A DNA stretch of 32,399 nt from NCBI GenBank assembly GCA_002700465.1, contig PADT01000061.1, positions 1-32,399 on the forward strand. Reading direction: 5' to 3'. Both the position numbers and the translations under genes were made by a program. The stretch comes from Flavobacteriaceae bacterium. GTDB lineage: Bacteria > Bacteroidota > Bacteroidia > Flavobacteriales > Flavobacteriaceae. How positions within the stretch are numbered: position 1 is the first letter of the stretch; each line of letters opens with the position of its first letter. Positions 8,599 through 18,143 of the stretch are shown in pieces. The notes beneath the pieces are model-generated. The model saw only the letters and a list, made by a program, of their open reading frames with translations, searched no databases and was not told where the DNA came from.

Positions 8599-9941
8599 TA
8601 TAATTTTCTTACCGCTGCCTTGAACTGATTCCCTCTATCTTCGTAATTTTTGAATAAGTCAAAACTTGAACAAGCCGGTGACAATAACACATTATCTTTT
8701 GGTTCAGCAATTTTATATGCATTTTTAACAGCTTCAACCATATTTTCATTTTCTATAATTATCTCAACAAAAGGAGAAAATGATTCTATAATTTTTGAAT
8801 TATCAATTCCAATACAAATAATTGCTTTGACCTTTTCTCTTACCAAAGGAATTAAATCGTCGTAATTATTTCCCTTGTCTACTCCACCAACAATCCAAAC
8901 AGTTGATGATTTCATAGAATCTAAAGCGTAAAATACAGCGTTTACATTAGTGGCTTTAGAATCATTGATATATTTTACTTTTTGAATAGTTAATACATGT
9001 TCAAGTCTATGATTTATAGATTGAAAATTCCCTAATGATTCCCTGATTTTTTGATCGCTAATATTTAAAATTTTTGCTACCGTTGCAGCAGCCATATTAT
9101 TTTGAACATTATGCTTTCCTTTAATGGATAAATTTTCAATTGGTATCATAAAACTGGTGTTATTTATATTAGAATTAATATTATCGTTTTTAACATAAGT
9201 AAGATTATTTCCATGTATATTTTCATATGAAAATGGAATTTTTATTGAATTGATATTTCTATTGCTTAGCTCAGAAATGATTTTATCATCATCATTATTA
9301 TAAATAAAATAATCCGAGGATGACTGATTAGAAATAATATTAAATTTTGAGTTAACATAATTCTGAAAATCATAATTATATCTCTCTAAATGATCAGGGG
9401 ATAAATTGATAATTATTGAAATAAATGGATTAAAATTTATTATATCATCTAATTGAAAACTACTTAGTTCTAAGACAACATATTCAAAGTCATTTTTGGC
9501 AGTTAAAAAAGAAAAACTGTTACCAATATTTCCTGCTAGTCCAACACTTTTTCCTGAACTTTTAAGAATATGGTAAATAAGAGAGCATGTTGTTGTTTTA
9601 CCATTAGAACCGGTAACTGCAATTAAAATAGAATTTGTAAATCTGTAAGCAAATTCAATTTCTGAAATTATTGGAATATTTTTAGATTTAATTTTGATAA
9701 TTATATCAGAATTATTAGAAATTCCCGGACTTTTAATAATCTCTCTAGCTTTGAGAAATTTTTCTAGAGTATGCCCTCCTTCTTCATAATTAATTTGATT
9801 ATTTTTTAATATTTTTTTATATTTTTTTTCTATAGTATTGAATTCTGAAAGAAAAACATCGTATCCGTTCTTGTTAGCAAGAAAGGCTGCTCCAACACCA
9901 CTTTCTCCACCACCAATAACAACAATACTATTTTTCATCAT
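8598..9941 (-). CDS. murD: UDP-N-acetylmuramoyl-L-alanine--D-glutamate ligase
   Basis: Adds D-glutamate to UDP-MurNAc-L-Ala. The N-terminal nucleotide-like domain begins VVIGGGESGVGAA (residues 7-19). The ATP loop GSNGKTTT is at 111-118, the central domain has NLSPDHLERY, and the C-terminal domain has INDSKATNVNAVFYAL and LLSPACSSFDLFKNYEDRGNQF, both typical of MurD. 447 residues, usual length. Two Met codons open the gene and either may be used. It overlaps mraY by one base. Confidence 0.96.
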   Translation of the reverse strand: MMKNSIVVIGGGESGVGAAFLANKNGYDVFLSEFNTIEKKYKKILKNNQINYEEGGHTLEKFLKAREIIKSPGISNNSDIIIKIKSKNIPIISEIEFAYRFTNSILIAVTGSNGKTTTCSLIYHILKSSGKSVGLAGNIGNSFSFLTAKNDFEYVVLELSSFQLDDIINFNPFISIIINLSPDHLERYNYDFQNYVNSKFNIISNQSSSDYFIYNNDDDKIISELSNRNINSIKIPFSYENIHGNNLTYVKNDNINSNINNTSFMIPIENLSIKGKHNVQNNMAAATVAKILNISDQKIRESLGNFQSINHRLEHVLTIQKVKYINDSKATNVNAVFYALDSMKSSTVWIVGGVDKGNNYDDLIPLVREKVKAIICIGIDNSKIIESFSPFVEIIIENENMVEAVKNAYKIAEPKDNVLLSPACSSFDLFKNYEDRGNQFKAAVRKL

Positions 9942-11155
9942 TATCTAATTTTTAAAGTTATTAAAGAGAGAATCGCTAATAAAATTCCAATTATCCAAAA
10001 TCTCACTACAATTTTACTTTCATGTAATCCAGATTTTTGGAAATGATGGTGAATAGGTGACATAAGAAAAATTCTTTGCCCTATGCCTTTTTTACTCTTG
10101 GTATACTTAAAATAAGTTACTTGAATTATTACAGATAAAGTTTCTATAAGAAAAATACCACAAATAAGAGGAAGCAATAACTCTTTTCTTACAATTATAG
10201 CTATAACTGCTATAACACCTCCAATAGTAAGGCTACCAGTATCTCCCATAAAAACTTGAGCAGGAAAAGTATTGTACCATAAAAACCCTATCAGACCTCC
10301 AATAAAAGAAGAAATAAAAACAACTACCTCACCAACGCGGGGTATATACATTATATTCAAATACTCAGAAAAAATTATATTTCCGGAAACCCAAGCAAAC
10401 ACACCCAATGTGATGGTAATAATTACTGAAGAACCAGCTGCTAAACCATCGATTCCATCTGTTAAATTAGCACCATTAGAAACTGATGTAATTATTAAAA
10501 TAACAAAGAATACAAAAACAATTATACTTATAGTTTTACTTTCACTAGCCGTTAATGAACTAAAAAATGAATAATCAAATTCATTATTTTTTAAAAAGGG
10601 CACCGTTGTTTTAGTAGACTTATATTCTGAGTTAACTGTAACTTTCTGGATATTGTTTGAATCTAAATTATTTTGATTTTTTAAAGTTACCTGCGGATGA
10701 AAAAATAAAGTTAAACCCACAATTAAACCAAGACTAACCTGTCCTATAATTTTAAATTTACCTTTAAGTCCTTTCTTGTTTTTTTTAAATACTTTAATAT
10801 AATCATCTAAAAAACCTATAGCTCCAAGCCAAGCAGTTGTAAAAAGAAGAATAATGATATAGATATTGGTAAAGTTTGAAAAAAGTAAAACTGGAATTAT
10901 AGTAGAAAAAATAATAATAAGTCCACCCATAGTTGGTGTACCTTTTTTTTCCTTTTGGCCAATCAAACCTAAATCTCTAATTGATTCACCTATTTGTTTT
11001 TTATTTAAAAAATTAATTATTTTTTTGCCGAAAATAATTGAAAAAAATAATGAAAAAATAAATGCTAAAGATGATCTAAAAGAAATATACTGAAATAAAC
11101 TAGCTCCTGTTAACTGGAATTGATTTTCTAAGTATTCAAATAAAAAATAAAACAT
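9941..11155 (-). CDS. mraY: Phospho-MurNAc-pentapeptide transferase MraY
   Basis: Integral membrane enzyme that transfers phospho-MurNAc-pentapeptide to undecaprenyl phosphate, making lipid I. Catalytic marks are FLDDYIKV (Asp117-Asp118), [10 protein letters not shown] at 230-239, FMGDTGSL and the histidine motif IHHHFQKSG. About ten membrane spans. At 404 residues it is longer than the E. coli enzyme; the extra length is a hydrophilic insertion at about 155-205 (ending before [11 protein letters not shown]), seen also in other Bacteroidota enzymes as far as I recall. It ends directly in murD and starts 1 base after murE. Confidence 0.97.
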   Translation of the reverse strand: MFYFLFEYLENQFQLTGASLFQYISFRSSLAFIFSLFFSIIFGKKIINFLNKKQIGESIRDLGLIGQKEKKGTPTMGGLIIIFSTIIPVLLFSNFTNIYIIILLFTTAWLGAIGFLDDYIKVFKKNKKGLKGKFKIIGQVSLGLIVGLTLFFHPQVTLKNQNNLDSNNIQKVTVNSEYKSTKTTVPFLKNNEFDYSFFSSLTASESKTISIIVFVFFVILIITSVSNGANLTDGIDGLAAGSSVIITITLGVFAWVSGNIIFSEYLNIMYIPRVGEVVVFISSFIGGLIGFLWYNTFPAQVFMGDTGSLTIGGVIAVIAIIVRKELLLPLICGIFLIETLSVIIQVTYFKYTKSKKGIGQRIFLMSPIHHHFQKSGLHESKIVVRFWIIGILLAILSLITLKIR

Positions 11156-11156
11156 T

Positions 11157-12617
11157 TTACTTATTAATTTTTAGAGATTCTATTAAAATTTTTTTATCGT
11201 TAAATTTCATTTTTTCTTTTCCTGTAATTTGATATTTCTCGTGTCCCTTACCGGCTATCAAAATAACATCGTTTTTTCTTGCTAATTCACATGCTTCTTG
11301 AATGGCTTTCCTCCTATTTATTTCTAAAATAAACTTATGTTTATCTTTATTTTTTACTCCACTTTTCATTTGATCTATTATCAAAATAGGATCCTCAGAT
11401 CTTGGATTGTCAGATGTAAAAATCACTTTATCGCTAAGGGAGCAAGCTATTTTACCCATCAAAGGCCTTTTTTCTTTGTCCCTATCACCACCACATCCAA
11501 TAACAGTTATCAATGATTCATTTAGATTCTTAATATCATTAATTGTGTTTAATACATTTTTTAAGGAATCTGGGCTGTGTGCATAATCAATTATTCCGAT
11601 TTTATCACTATTTAAATTAATTAACTCAAATCTACCCTCAGGTGAGTTTAATGAACTGATCTTTTGCAAGATTGATTCATCTGAAATATTAAATACTTTA
11701 GCAACACAAAAAACTGTAAGTATATTGTATGCATTAAAAGTTCCTGTTAGCTTAGTCCATAATTCAATATCATTTATTAGTAGTTTCATTCCATTAAAAT
11801 CTTTTTCTAAAATTTTTAAAGAAAAATTTGAATTAAATTTCAAAGAATATGAAAAGATTTCACAAACAGCATTTTGAACCATATAATTGCCATTCTTATC
11901 ATCAACATTAGTTATAGCAAAACTTGATTTAGGTAAAGAATCAAAAAATATTTTTTTAACATCTCGATAGTCTATAAAAGATTTATGATAATCTAAATGG
12001 TCATGAGATAAATTTGTAAAAACACCAACATCAAAACTTAAATTATAAACTCTCATTTGTGAAATTGCATGAGATGATACCTCCATAAAACAATATTCGA
12101 CTTTCGAAATAACCATTTCGTTTAAAATATAGTTTAGATATAATGAATCAGGAGTAGTTTGATTAGCGTTAAATTTAATATTATTAATCAAAATTATGTT
12201 AGTAGATATTAATCCAACTTTTTTGTTAAAACTTTTGAAAAGCTGATACATTAATGTAGTACTAGATGTTTTACCATTCGTTCCTGTAACTCCAATAAGT
12301 TTTATTTTTTGTGAAGGATTGTCATAATAATTTGAAGATATTAGGGCTAATGTTTTTCTTGAATCAATAACAATAATATAGGTAACATCTTTTGTAATTT
12401 GACTTGGAACTGAATTGCATATAATGGCTTTTGATCCGTTTGATATAGCGTTACTTATAAAACTATTTCCGTCTGATTTATAGCCCTTTATAGCTATGAA
12501 TAAATCATTTTTTAAGATTTTTTTAGAATTAAATTCTATCTTATTTATATTAATATCTGTATTACCAATAACAGACTGAATTTCTACTTTGTATAATATG
12601 TCTTTTAATAATTTCAT
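11157..12617 (-). CDS. murE: UDP-MurNAc-tripeptide synthetase MurE (meso-DAP adding)
   Basis: Adds the third amino acid to the peptidoglycan stem peptide. The ATP loop is GTNGKTS at 112-118. The central domain has [11 protein letters not shown] with the carbamylated lysine region after it, and the C-terminal domain holds [15 protein letters not shown] and SDNPRSEDP. The DNPR motif is that of meso-diaminopimelate-adding enzymes rather than L-lysine ones, so a Gram-negative DAP-type wall is inferred. 486 residues, usual length. It overlaps ftsI by 4 bases. No murF is present in this cluster, which is usual for flavobacteria. Confidence 0.96.
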   Translation of the reverse strand: MKLLKDILYKVEIQSVIGNTDININKIEFNSKKILKNDLFIAIKGYKSDGNSFISNAISNGSKAIICNSVPSQITKDVTYIIVIDSRKTLALISSNYYDNPSQKIKLIGVTGTNGKTSSTTLMYQLFKSFNKKVGLISTNIILINNIKFNANQTTPDSLYLNYILNEMVISKVEYCFMEVSSHAISQMRVYNLSFDVGVFTNLSHDHLDYHKSFIDYRDVKKIFFDSLPKSSFAITNVDDKNGNYMVQNAVCEIFSYSLKFNSNFSLKILEKDFNGMKLLINDIELWTKLTGTFNAYNILTVFCVAKVFNISDESILQKISSLNSPEGRFELINLNSDKIGIIDYAHSPDSLKNVLNTINDIKNLNESLITVIGCGGDRDKEKRPLMGKIACSLSDKVIFTSDNPRSEDPILIIDQMKSGVKNKDKHKFILEINRRKAIQEACELARKNDVILIAGKGHEKYQITGKEKMKFNDKKILIESLKINK

Positions 12618-14575
12618 GTAAGACTAATAACTATATTTTTTTGAGACTTATTTTTGATTCTGAAGTCTTTAATAACCATACCTGTTCCAATAAAAGAAAC
12701 GTTAAATCCAAGATTTTCTAAAGCAGGTAGAATGTTTTTATAATTTTTTCCTATTATTAACGATAAATTATCAATATCAATTGAGAGTGTTTTTCCTTTA
12801 TTAGAAATTTGAGGAGAATTAATTTTTTTAGTTTCATTATAATTAACTAATTCAGGCGTTAAAGAGTATATTTTATCTGCAATTTTCTTAAAAACTGGTG
12901 CAGCAACTGTTGCCCCATAATATCCTTTTTTCTTATTGGGTTTATGAATAATCACTATACATGAATATTTGGGCTTATCAGCTGGAAAATACCCAACAAA
13001 ACTTGAAATATATTGCATATTATCAGTGTTGTAATCAACCTGACCAGTTCCAGTTTTTCCAGCAATTCTATAAATATTTGATTGTATATTATTTGCTGTT
13101 CCTCCTTCATCGTTTACAACATTTTCTAACATTAATTTAACTTTATTAAGGGTATCTTCCGAACAAATTGACGGGTTTAAAACTACTTTATTAGATTCCA
13201 ATCTACTTTGTCTTATAAAAACAGGCTTGACCATTTCTCCGTTATTTGCGACAGAATTATAAAATGTTAAAATTTGTAATGGTGATAACAGTACTCCATA
13301 GCCATAAGCCATCCAAGGCAGAGATAAACCATTCCAGTTTTTATCATTTGGATGCGGAATTCTAGGGCTAGATTCTCCTAAAATTGAAAGTCCTAACTTA
13401 TTATTTAATCCCATATTAAAAAGTCTGTCAGAAAATTTATGTGGTTCATTTCCATAAGATTCGCTAATAATCTTTACAATTCCTGTGTTAGATGAAAATT
13501 TGAAAGCATCGTTAACAGAAATTTTTCCATATCCTCCTGGTTTAGAATCTCTTACTTTATTACCATAAAAAGAAAGGACTCCTTTCCCTGTATCTATTAT
13601 TGTATTTGGCTCGACTTTATCATCTTCAAATGCAGCGATTACTGACATTAATTTAAAAGTAGAACCAGGCTCAAAGTGTTCTCCCACAGCGTAGTTTAAC
13701 TTTTCATAATATTTTCCCTCTGAGGTCCTTCCTAAATTTGAAATTGCTTTGATTTCACCTGTGTTAGTTTCCATTACCACCGCAGTACCGTGGTCAGCTT
13801 CAAAATCTTCCAATTGCTTTAATAAAGAGTGATGTGTAATATCTTGGAATCCAACATTAATTGTTGAAATAATATCATTTCCTGGAATTGGTTCGATTTT
13901 ATTACTTGAGGAAATTGGTTTCCATTTACCATTTGAAATTTTTTGCATTAATTGTAAGCCATTTTTGCCTCTTAATTTTGAACCAAAAGCATGTTCAAGT
14001 CCTACTCCACTAAAATTATCATCTTTAGAAATCCTCTCGTATCCAATAGTTCTTTCTGCAATCTTGTTTAACGGATAATCTCTAGAATTCTTTTTTTCAA
14101 TAATCAAACCACCTCTAACACCACCCATTTTAAAAAGTGGCATTTGTCTTATTTTATTTAAATTTTCTATTGAAACTCCTCTATTGATTAGATGATATCT
14201 TTTGTTATTATTTTTAGCAAAATTTAGTCTATCAAGAAAAGTTTTTTCTGATTTATTAAAAGTTTTTGAAAGTTCTTTTGAAAGTTCTTTTGAATATTTT
14301 GAAAAATTCGCATCCGAGACAGTTACAGCATCAAAATATATATCAAAACTGATTGTTGAAGCTGCTAACAAACTACCATCATCAGAAAATATATTGCCTC
14401 TTTCAGGTGAAATCGTAAAATTTTGTAAAGTATTATTTTTAGCTATTTTCCTGTAATCATTACCATCAACATATTGAATATGAAAAATTTTATAACCTAT
14501 TCCTAAACCCAAAAACACCAATACACCAGCGACTAGATAAAGCCTGTATAAAAATTGTTTTTGATTAGTTTCCAT
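12614..14575 (-). CDS. ftsI: Septal penicillin-binding protein (FtsI / PBP3 type) with C-terminal PASTA-like domain
   Basis: Class B transpeptidase that cross-links septal peptidoglycan in the periplasm. A single membrane anchor (about 11-30) is followed by the PBP dimerisation region with SPERGNIFSDDG. The transpeptidase domain has the three active-site motifs: STFK at 305-308, SSN at 361-363 and KTG at 507-509. The last about 50 residues (DNLSLIIGKNYKNILPALENLGF) resemble a PASTA domain, as in SpoVD-like proteins. 653 residues. A short in-frame tandem repeat (two copies of a 12-base unit near 14268-14293) encodes a doubled KELS. It is preceded by ftsL and overlaps both neighbours by 1-4 bases. 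Confidence 0.96.
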   Translation of the reverse strand: METNQKQFLYRLYLVAGVLVFLGLGIGYKIFHIQYVDGNDYRKIAKNNTLQNFTISPERGNIFSDDGSLLAASTISFDIYFDAVTVSDANFSKYSKELSKELSKTFNKSEKTFLDRLNFAKNNNKRYHLINRGVSIENLNKIRQMPLFKMGGVRGGLIIEKKNSRDYPLNKIAERTIGYERISKDDNFSGVGLEHAFGSKLRGKNGLQLMQKISNGKWKPISSSNKIEPIPGNDIISTINVGFQDITHHSLLKQLEDFEADHGTAVVMETNTGEIKAISNLGRTSEGKYYEKLNYAVGEHFEPGSTFKLMSVIAAFEDDKVEPNTIIDTGKGVLSFYGNKVRDSKPGGYGKISVNDAFKFSSNTGIVKIISESYGNEPHKFSDRLFNMGLNNKLGLSILGESSPRIPHPNDKNWNGLSLPWMAYGYGVLLSPLQILTFYNSVANNGEMVKPVFIRQSRLESNKVVLNPSICSEDTLNKVKLMLENVVNDEGGTANNIQSNIYRIAGKTGTGQVDYNTDNMQYISSFVGYFPADKPKYSCIVIIHKPNKKKGYYGATVAAPVFKKIADKIYSLTPELVNYNETKKINSPQISNKGKTLSIDIDNLSLIIGKNYKNILPALENLGFNVSFIGTGMVIKDFRIKNKSQKNIVISLT

Positions 14576-14883
14576 TATTCAATAATTATTTTTTTTGGTG
14601 GAGTAGTAGAACTCTTAATGTTTCTTTCATCCATTACAAGTGAAACATTAGATTCCATTTTTAATATCATTACTTCTTTTCTTTTATTTATGAACTTACT
14701 TTGAAGTACTGAAATTTCATTTTTCAAATCTCCAATTTTTATGATCTTGCTATCAACTGAATGAGAGGAGTATATCATGATTAGACAAATAGCAAATAAA
14801 AAAAAGACATAACCCCAGTTTTTAATTGATCCTTCATTAATTAAAAACTTGCCTAGTATTATTTTTTTTAAACTATCTCTCAT
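14575..14883 (-). CDS. ftsL: FtsL-like cell division protein
   Basis: A 102-residue protein with a cytoplasmic N-terminus, one membrane span (about 24-40, YVFFLFAICLIMIYSS) and a short coiled coil (about 48-78, KIGDLKNEISVLQSKFINKRKEVMIL). This is the FtsL architecture; FtsL pairs with FtsB and activates FtsW/FtsI. Sequence identity in the family is very low, so the call depends on topology and on its place between rsmH and ftsI, which is constant in dcw clusters. Overlaps rsmH by 4 bases and ftsI by 1. Confidence 0.85.
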   Translation of the reverse strand: MRDSLKKIILGKFLINEGSIKNWGYVFFLFAICLIMIYSSHSVDSKIIKIGDLKNEISVLQSKFINKRKEVMILKMESNVSLVMDERNIKSSTTPPKKIIIE

Positions 14884-15773
14884 ATTTTTATTGCAGATCT
14901 TAATTTTGCACTTCTAGCTCTATTGTTAGATTTAACTTCTTTTAATGATGGTGCAATGAATTTAAATGTTTTTTTGAATGGAATTTCAGAAACTCCAAAT
15001 TCGTTTTTAGATGGCTCAGAATTAAAACAACCGTTTTGAATAAATCTTTTAACAATTCTATCTTCAATAGAATGATAAGTTATAAACGAAATTGTTCCTC
15101 CTTTTTTAACCAAACTAGGAAGCTGTAATAAAACTTCTTTTAGAGCTTCTATTTCCTGATTAACCTCAATACGTAAAGCTTGATAAACTTTAGCAAGAAT
15201 TTTATTTTCAAATCCTTTTGGAAGAAAAGAACTTAGTATTTCATTTAACTGACTGGTTCTTTTAATTTTTCCTAAAGATCTTGCATCAACTATAGTTTTA
15301 GCAATATCTTTTGAATTTCTTAAATCTGCATATTCAAAAAAAATATTTGAAAGTTGATTTTCCGAATATTCATTTAAAATCTCTTTAGCATCAAATGAAG
15401 AATTAGTATTCATTCTCATATCTATTTCAGAATCGAACCTTATAGAAAAACCTCTTTTAGAACTATCAAATTGATGAGAAGAAACTCCTAAATCTGCAAA
15501 TACTCCATCAACGTTTAATATGTTATTGTATTTCAAATTTTGTTTTAGAAATTTAAAATTTTGATTAATTAAAATAAATCTCGAATCATCTATTTTATTT
15601 TCGATTGCATCAATATCTTGGTCAAATGCTATTAATTTTCCTTTACTACTTAAATTGTTTAATATTAATTTAGAATGACCTCCACCTCCAAAAGTTAAAT
15701 CAACATAAACACCATTACTTAAAATATTTAAACTATCAATTGATTCTACTGGCATTACCGGACTATGATACAT
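14880..15773 (-). CDS. rsmH: 16S rRNA (cytosine1402-N4)-methyltransferase RsmH
   Basis: SAM-dependent methyltransferase (old name MraW) that methylates C1402 of 16S rRNA at the P site. It opens MYHSPVMPVESID, has the SAM motif VDLTFGGGGHSKLIL (about 28-42), AFDQD (74-78), FADLGVSSHQFD and the C-terminal ITYHSIEDRIVKRF. 297 residues, full length. The start overlaps the end of mraZ by 11 bases. It is the second gene of the dcw operon, its usual place. Confidence 0.97.
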   Translation of the reverse strand: MYHSPVMPVESIDSLNILSNGVYVDLTFGGGGHSKLILNNLSSKGKLIAFDQDIDAIENKIDDSRFILINQNFKFLKQNLKYNNILNVDGVFADLGVSSHQFDSSKRGFSIRFDSEIDMRMNTNSSFDAKEILNEYSENQLSNIFFEYADLRNSKDIAKTIVDARSLGKIKRTSQLNEILSSFLPKGFENKILAKVYQALRIEVNQEIEALKEVLLQLPSLVKKGGTISFITYHSIEDRIVKRFIQNGCFNSEPSKNEFGVSEIPFKKTFKFIAPSLKEVKSNNRARSAKLRSAIKI

Positions 15774-16227
15774 CGTTAGACTGATTACCCATTACACTTT
15801 CAGATAAATCTGCGAAATTTAAATTTGGATCATTAATAACTTCCTCGTAAGAATGTTTGTTCCAAACTTCAATGATGTTGATAGCTGATGTTAGTACTAT
15901 CTCGTTATTTAAAAAATATAATTTTGACAAATCTCTTGGAATTAATAATCTTCCACTATTATCTAAATCAATAATTCTGACACCTGCATTATATCTTCTT
16001 ATGAAATCATTATTTTTTTTTACGAACCTATTGAGTTTGTTAAGTTTCTCCATAGTAATTTTCCATTCACTAAAAGGATGAATTTCTAAACAATTTTGAA
16101 ATACAGATCTCTTAACAATAAAACTTTCATTTAAGTGTTTACCTAATTGCTTTTTTAAATTGACTGGGAGCATGAAACGTCCCTTGACATCAATTTTACA
16201 TTCGTAAGTTCCAATCAGGTTAATCAC
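15763..16227 (-). CDS. mraZ: Transcriptional regulator MraZ
   Basis: A 154-residue AbrB-like DNA-binding protein with two SpoVT/AbrB repeats: the first around GTYECKIDVKGRFMLPVNLKK (6-26), the second around VRIIDLDNSGRLLIPRDL (103-120). MraZ forms ring-shaped oligomers and in E. coli represses its own dcw operon by binding direct repeats upstream. The start is a GTG at 16227-16225, supported by the conserved family opening INLIGTYE. It is the first gene of the cluster, and three 10-bp repeats that fit its operator lie 34-63 bases upstream of the start. Confidence 0.95.
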   Translation of the reverse strand: MINLIGTYECKIDVKGRFMLPVNLKKQLGKHLNESFIVKRSVFQNCLEIHPFSEWKITMEKLNKLNRFVKKNNDFIRRYNAGVRIIDLDNSGRLLIPRDLSKLYFLNNEIVLTSAINIIEVWNKHSYEEVINDPNLNFADLSESVMGNQSNDVS

Positions 16228-16245
16228 TTTAATTTTGGTTTAACT

Positions 16246-16253
16246 CAAATATA
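16246..16253 (-). promoter_or_regulatory. mraZ (dcw) promoter -7 box
   Basis: TATATTTG on the minus strand, an exact match to the Bacteroidota -7 consensus TAnnTTTG, ends 18 bases before the mraZ GTG. Transcription should begin about 6 bases downstream, giving a leader of roughly 12 bases. No good TTTG -33 box lies 19-21 bases further upstream; that place is occupied by the repeat array (GTGG), so the array probably covers the polymerase site. Confidence 0.65.
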
Positions 16254-16260
16254 TCGAAAT

Positions 16261-16290
16261 TTTACCACATTTTACCACATTTTACCACAT
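16261..16290 (-). promoter_or_regulatory. Probable MraZ operator: three perfect 10-bp direct repeats
   Basis: Three identical, contiguous copies of a 10-base unit (minus strand ATGTGGTAAA) lie directly upstream of the mraZ -7 box. Known MraZ sites are short G-rich direct repeats (TGGG type in E. coli, AAAGTG type in mollicutes) spaced exactly one helical turn apart, which matches the 10-bp period and the GTGG core here. Overlap with the -33 region suggests repression. A looser related unit (TTTTGTGGT on the minus strand) occurs at 16311-16319. The link to MraZ is inferred from position, period and sequence. Confidence 0.75.
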
Positions 16291-16413
16291 TGTTAATAAT
16301 TTTCAATTAAACCACAAAACATGAAATTAAATAATTGATTTACAGTCTTTTAAATTTGTTAAAAAGTGGGTTAATAAAAAAAAAAAGTTAAAATTATTCT
16401 TATTGTAAATACC

Positions 16414-16421
16414 TATATTTG
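16414..16421 (+). promoter_or_regulatory. Promoter -7 box for the hydrolase-engB unit
   Basis: TATATTTG on the plus strand matches TAnnTTTG exactly and lies 32 bases before the hydrolase ATG. No clear TTTG is found 19-21 bases upstream, where the sequence is A-rich, so only the -7 element is supported. The rest of the 226-base divergent region between mraZ and the hydrolase is very AT-rich and shows no other gene. Confidence 0.5.
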
Positions 16422-16453
16422 CTTAACTAACATGTATTATTTATTATAAAAAA

Positions 16454-17221
16454 ATGAATAGCCTAACACATATTGAAAACAGCGGTTTTAAATACACTGT
16501 TGGAGGACAAGGAAACCCTATTATTGTATTACATGGACTTATGGGGGGTCTTGGCAACTTTAAAGAGTTTTTAGAAAGGTTCCAAAATTTAGACTATCAA
16601 GTTTTTATGCCTGAATTACCTATTTATTCTTCTTCACTTCTTGATACAAATGTTAAATATTTTGCAAAATATATTAATAACTTTATCAAACAGTTAAAGT
16701 TAAAAAAAGTAATTCTAGTTGGAAATTCATTAGGCGGACATGTAGCATTAGTGCATGCAAAATTATTTCCCTCAGATACAAAAGCCTTAATTTTAACGGG
16801 TAGCTCTGGATTATATGAAAATGCAATGGGTGACACATATCCAAGAAGAGGGGATTATGAATTTATTAAAACTAAAACTCAAAATGTTTTTTATTCACCT
16901 GAAATAGCAACCAAAGAAGTAGTTGATGAAATATTTGAAGCGGTTAATGACAGAAGGAAGATTTTAAAAATTTTAGCAGTTGCAAAGAGTGCGATAAGAC
17001 ACAATATGTCTAAAGATCTGCCAAACATTAATATACCTACAGCACTTATTTGGGGTGAAAATGACGAAGTTACACCTCCAGATGTAGCTAATGAATTTGA
17101 CAAATTATTGCCAAATTCTAAATTATTTTGGTTTGAAAAATGTGGTCATGCCCCAATGATGGAACACCCAGATAAATTTAATTCGACCGTTCACAATTGG
17201 CTCATAGATAAAAAACTATGA
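16454..17221 (+). CDS. Alpha/beta hydrolase
   Basis: A 255-residue alpha/beta hydrolase fold protein. The oxyanion-hole motif VLHGLMGG is at 25-32 and the nucleophile elbow GNSLGG at 90-95 (Ser92). The acid Asp204 lies in WGENDEVTP and the base His232 in CGHAPMMEHP, so the catalytic triad is complete. There is no signal peptide, so it is cytoplasmic. The substrate cannot be told from sequence; the closest general type is the MhpC-like or epoxide-hydrolase-like group. It is divergent from mraZ and ends 3 bases before engB, with which it forms a unit. I recall the same neighbourhood in other flavobacteria. Confidence 0.9.
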   Translation: MNSLTHIENSGFKYTVGGQGNPIIVLHGLMGGLGNFKEFLERFQNLDYQVFMPELPIYSSSLLDTNVKYFAKYINNFIKQLKLKKVILVGNSLGGHVALVHAKLFPSDTKALILTGSSGLYENAMGDTYPRRGDYEFIKTKTQNVFYSPEIATKEVVDEIFEAVNDRRKILKILAVAKSAIRHNMSKDLPNINIPTALIWGENDEVTPPDVANEFDKLLPNSKLFWFEKCGHAPMMEHPDKFNSTVHNWLIDKKL

Positions 17222-17224
17222 TAA

Positions 17225-17827
17225 ATGAAAATAACGTCATCTAGTTTTGTAAAAAGTAGTTCAAAATCGAAAGACTGTCCAGATCAGAAATTTTATGAAT
17301 ATGCATTTATTGGAAGATCTAATGTTGGAAAATCTTCACTAATAAACGCGTTAACAAACAGTAAAAAATTAGCTAAAATTTCTGGAACGCCTGGAAAAAC
17401 TCTTCTGATCAATCATTTTTTAATTAACGAAAAATGGTTTTTGGTAGATTTACCTGGTTACGGTTTTGCTAGGAAATCAAAAAAAGAAAAAAAAATAATT
17501 GAAGAGATAATAACAGATTACTTTTTGAATAGAAACAATATCAACTTAACATTTGTACTTATAGATCTTAGACTAAAGCCCCAAAAAATTGATTTAGAAT
17601 TCATGCTGTGGCTAAACCAAAACAATCTTCAGTTCAAAATAATTTTTACAAAAGCAGATAAACTAAATAAAAAAGAATTTATTGAAAATCCTGATAATTA
17701 TCTCAAAATTTTATACAATGAAATAGGTATTCATCCCGAGCACTTTGTAAGCTCTTCAAAATCAAAATTAGGGCGAGAAGAGATCTTGCATAACATCTCT
17801 CTGCAAATGAATTCTAAGAAAGCTTAA
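17225..17827 (+). CDS. engB: Ribosome biogenesis GTPase EngB (YihA/YsxC)
   Basis: A 200-residue TrmE-Era-type GTPase needed for late 50S subunit assembly. The G1 loop is GRSNVGKSS at 30-38, the G2 region is SGTPGKT at 53-59, G3 is DLPGYG at 75-80, and G4 is FTKADK near residue 139. The SSSKSKLGREEIL region near the end provides G5. Length is normal for the family. It follows the hydrolase by 3 bases, and its last 14 bases overlap the convergent gldC gene. Confidence 0.96.
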   Translation: MKITSSSFVKSSSKSKDCPDQKFYEYAFIGRSNVGKSSLINALTNSKKLAKISGTPGKTLLINHFLINEKWFLVDLPGYGFARKSKKEKKIIEEIITDYFLNRNNINLTFVLIDLRLKPQKIDLEFMLWLNQNNLQFKIIFTKADKLNKKEFIENPDNYLKILYNEIGIHPEHFVSSSKSKLGREEILHNISLQMNSKKA

Positions 17828-18143
17828 TATTTAAATTGTCAGCAAAATAATCACAAAATTGTTTAAAAGAATCTGTCATTTTTTCATTATTTGTTGATCT
17901 AAAATATGTGTCACTCATACTAACTAATGTCTGATGAAAAAAAACGTTCATTTGATCAATCGGCATATCTTTTGTCCACAAATCTATCTTTAAAGTTTCT
18001 TGAGGTTTATGATCCCAAACTGACAAAAACACGGCTTTAGATTCTTTGTTAGCAATACCTCCGTCAGTTGCTGACCAATTTATTTTTTCAGGAATTTGAT
18101 TTTCATCTAATTCTATATTGAAGGTAATTTGAGTTTTTTTCAT
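17814..18143 (-). CDS. gldC: Gliding motility-associated protein GldC
   Basis: A 109-residue soluble protein of the GldC family: opening KKTQITFNIELDENQIPEKINWSA, the middle AVFLSVWDHKPQETLKIDLWTKDMPIDQM and the MSDTYFRST segment. In Flavobacterium johnsoniae GldC supports efficient gliding, but the biochemical role is unclear and the gene is kept in many non-gliding flavobacteria. The ATG overlaps the gldB stop by one base (TAATG), so gldB and gldC are a translationally coupled pair. The end overlaps convergent engB by 14 bases. Confidence 0.92.
   Translation of the reverse strand: MKKTQITFNIELDENQIPEKINWSATDGGIANKESKAVFLSVWDHKPQETLKIDLWTKDMPIDQMNVFFHQTLVSMSDTYFRSTNNEKMTDSFKQFCDYFADNLNIKLS

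Noticed and set aside
10272-10574. Plus-strand 100-codon open frame opposite mraY (also 10866-11093)
   Set aside because: Both lie wholly within the well-supported MraY gene, and their composition is what membrane-protein codons give when read backwards.
14268-14293. Short tandem repeat in ftsI as a phase-variation tract
   Set aside because: Two 12-base units keep the frame and would only change the protein by four residues.
16261-16290. Repeat array as a CRISPR or microsatellite
   Set aside because: Three contiguous 10-bp units without spacers are not CRISPR; the position directly before mraZ fits a regulator site better than slippage.
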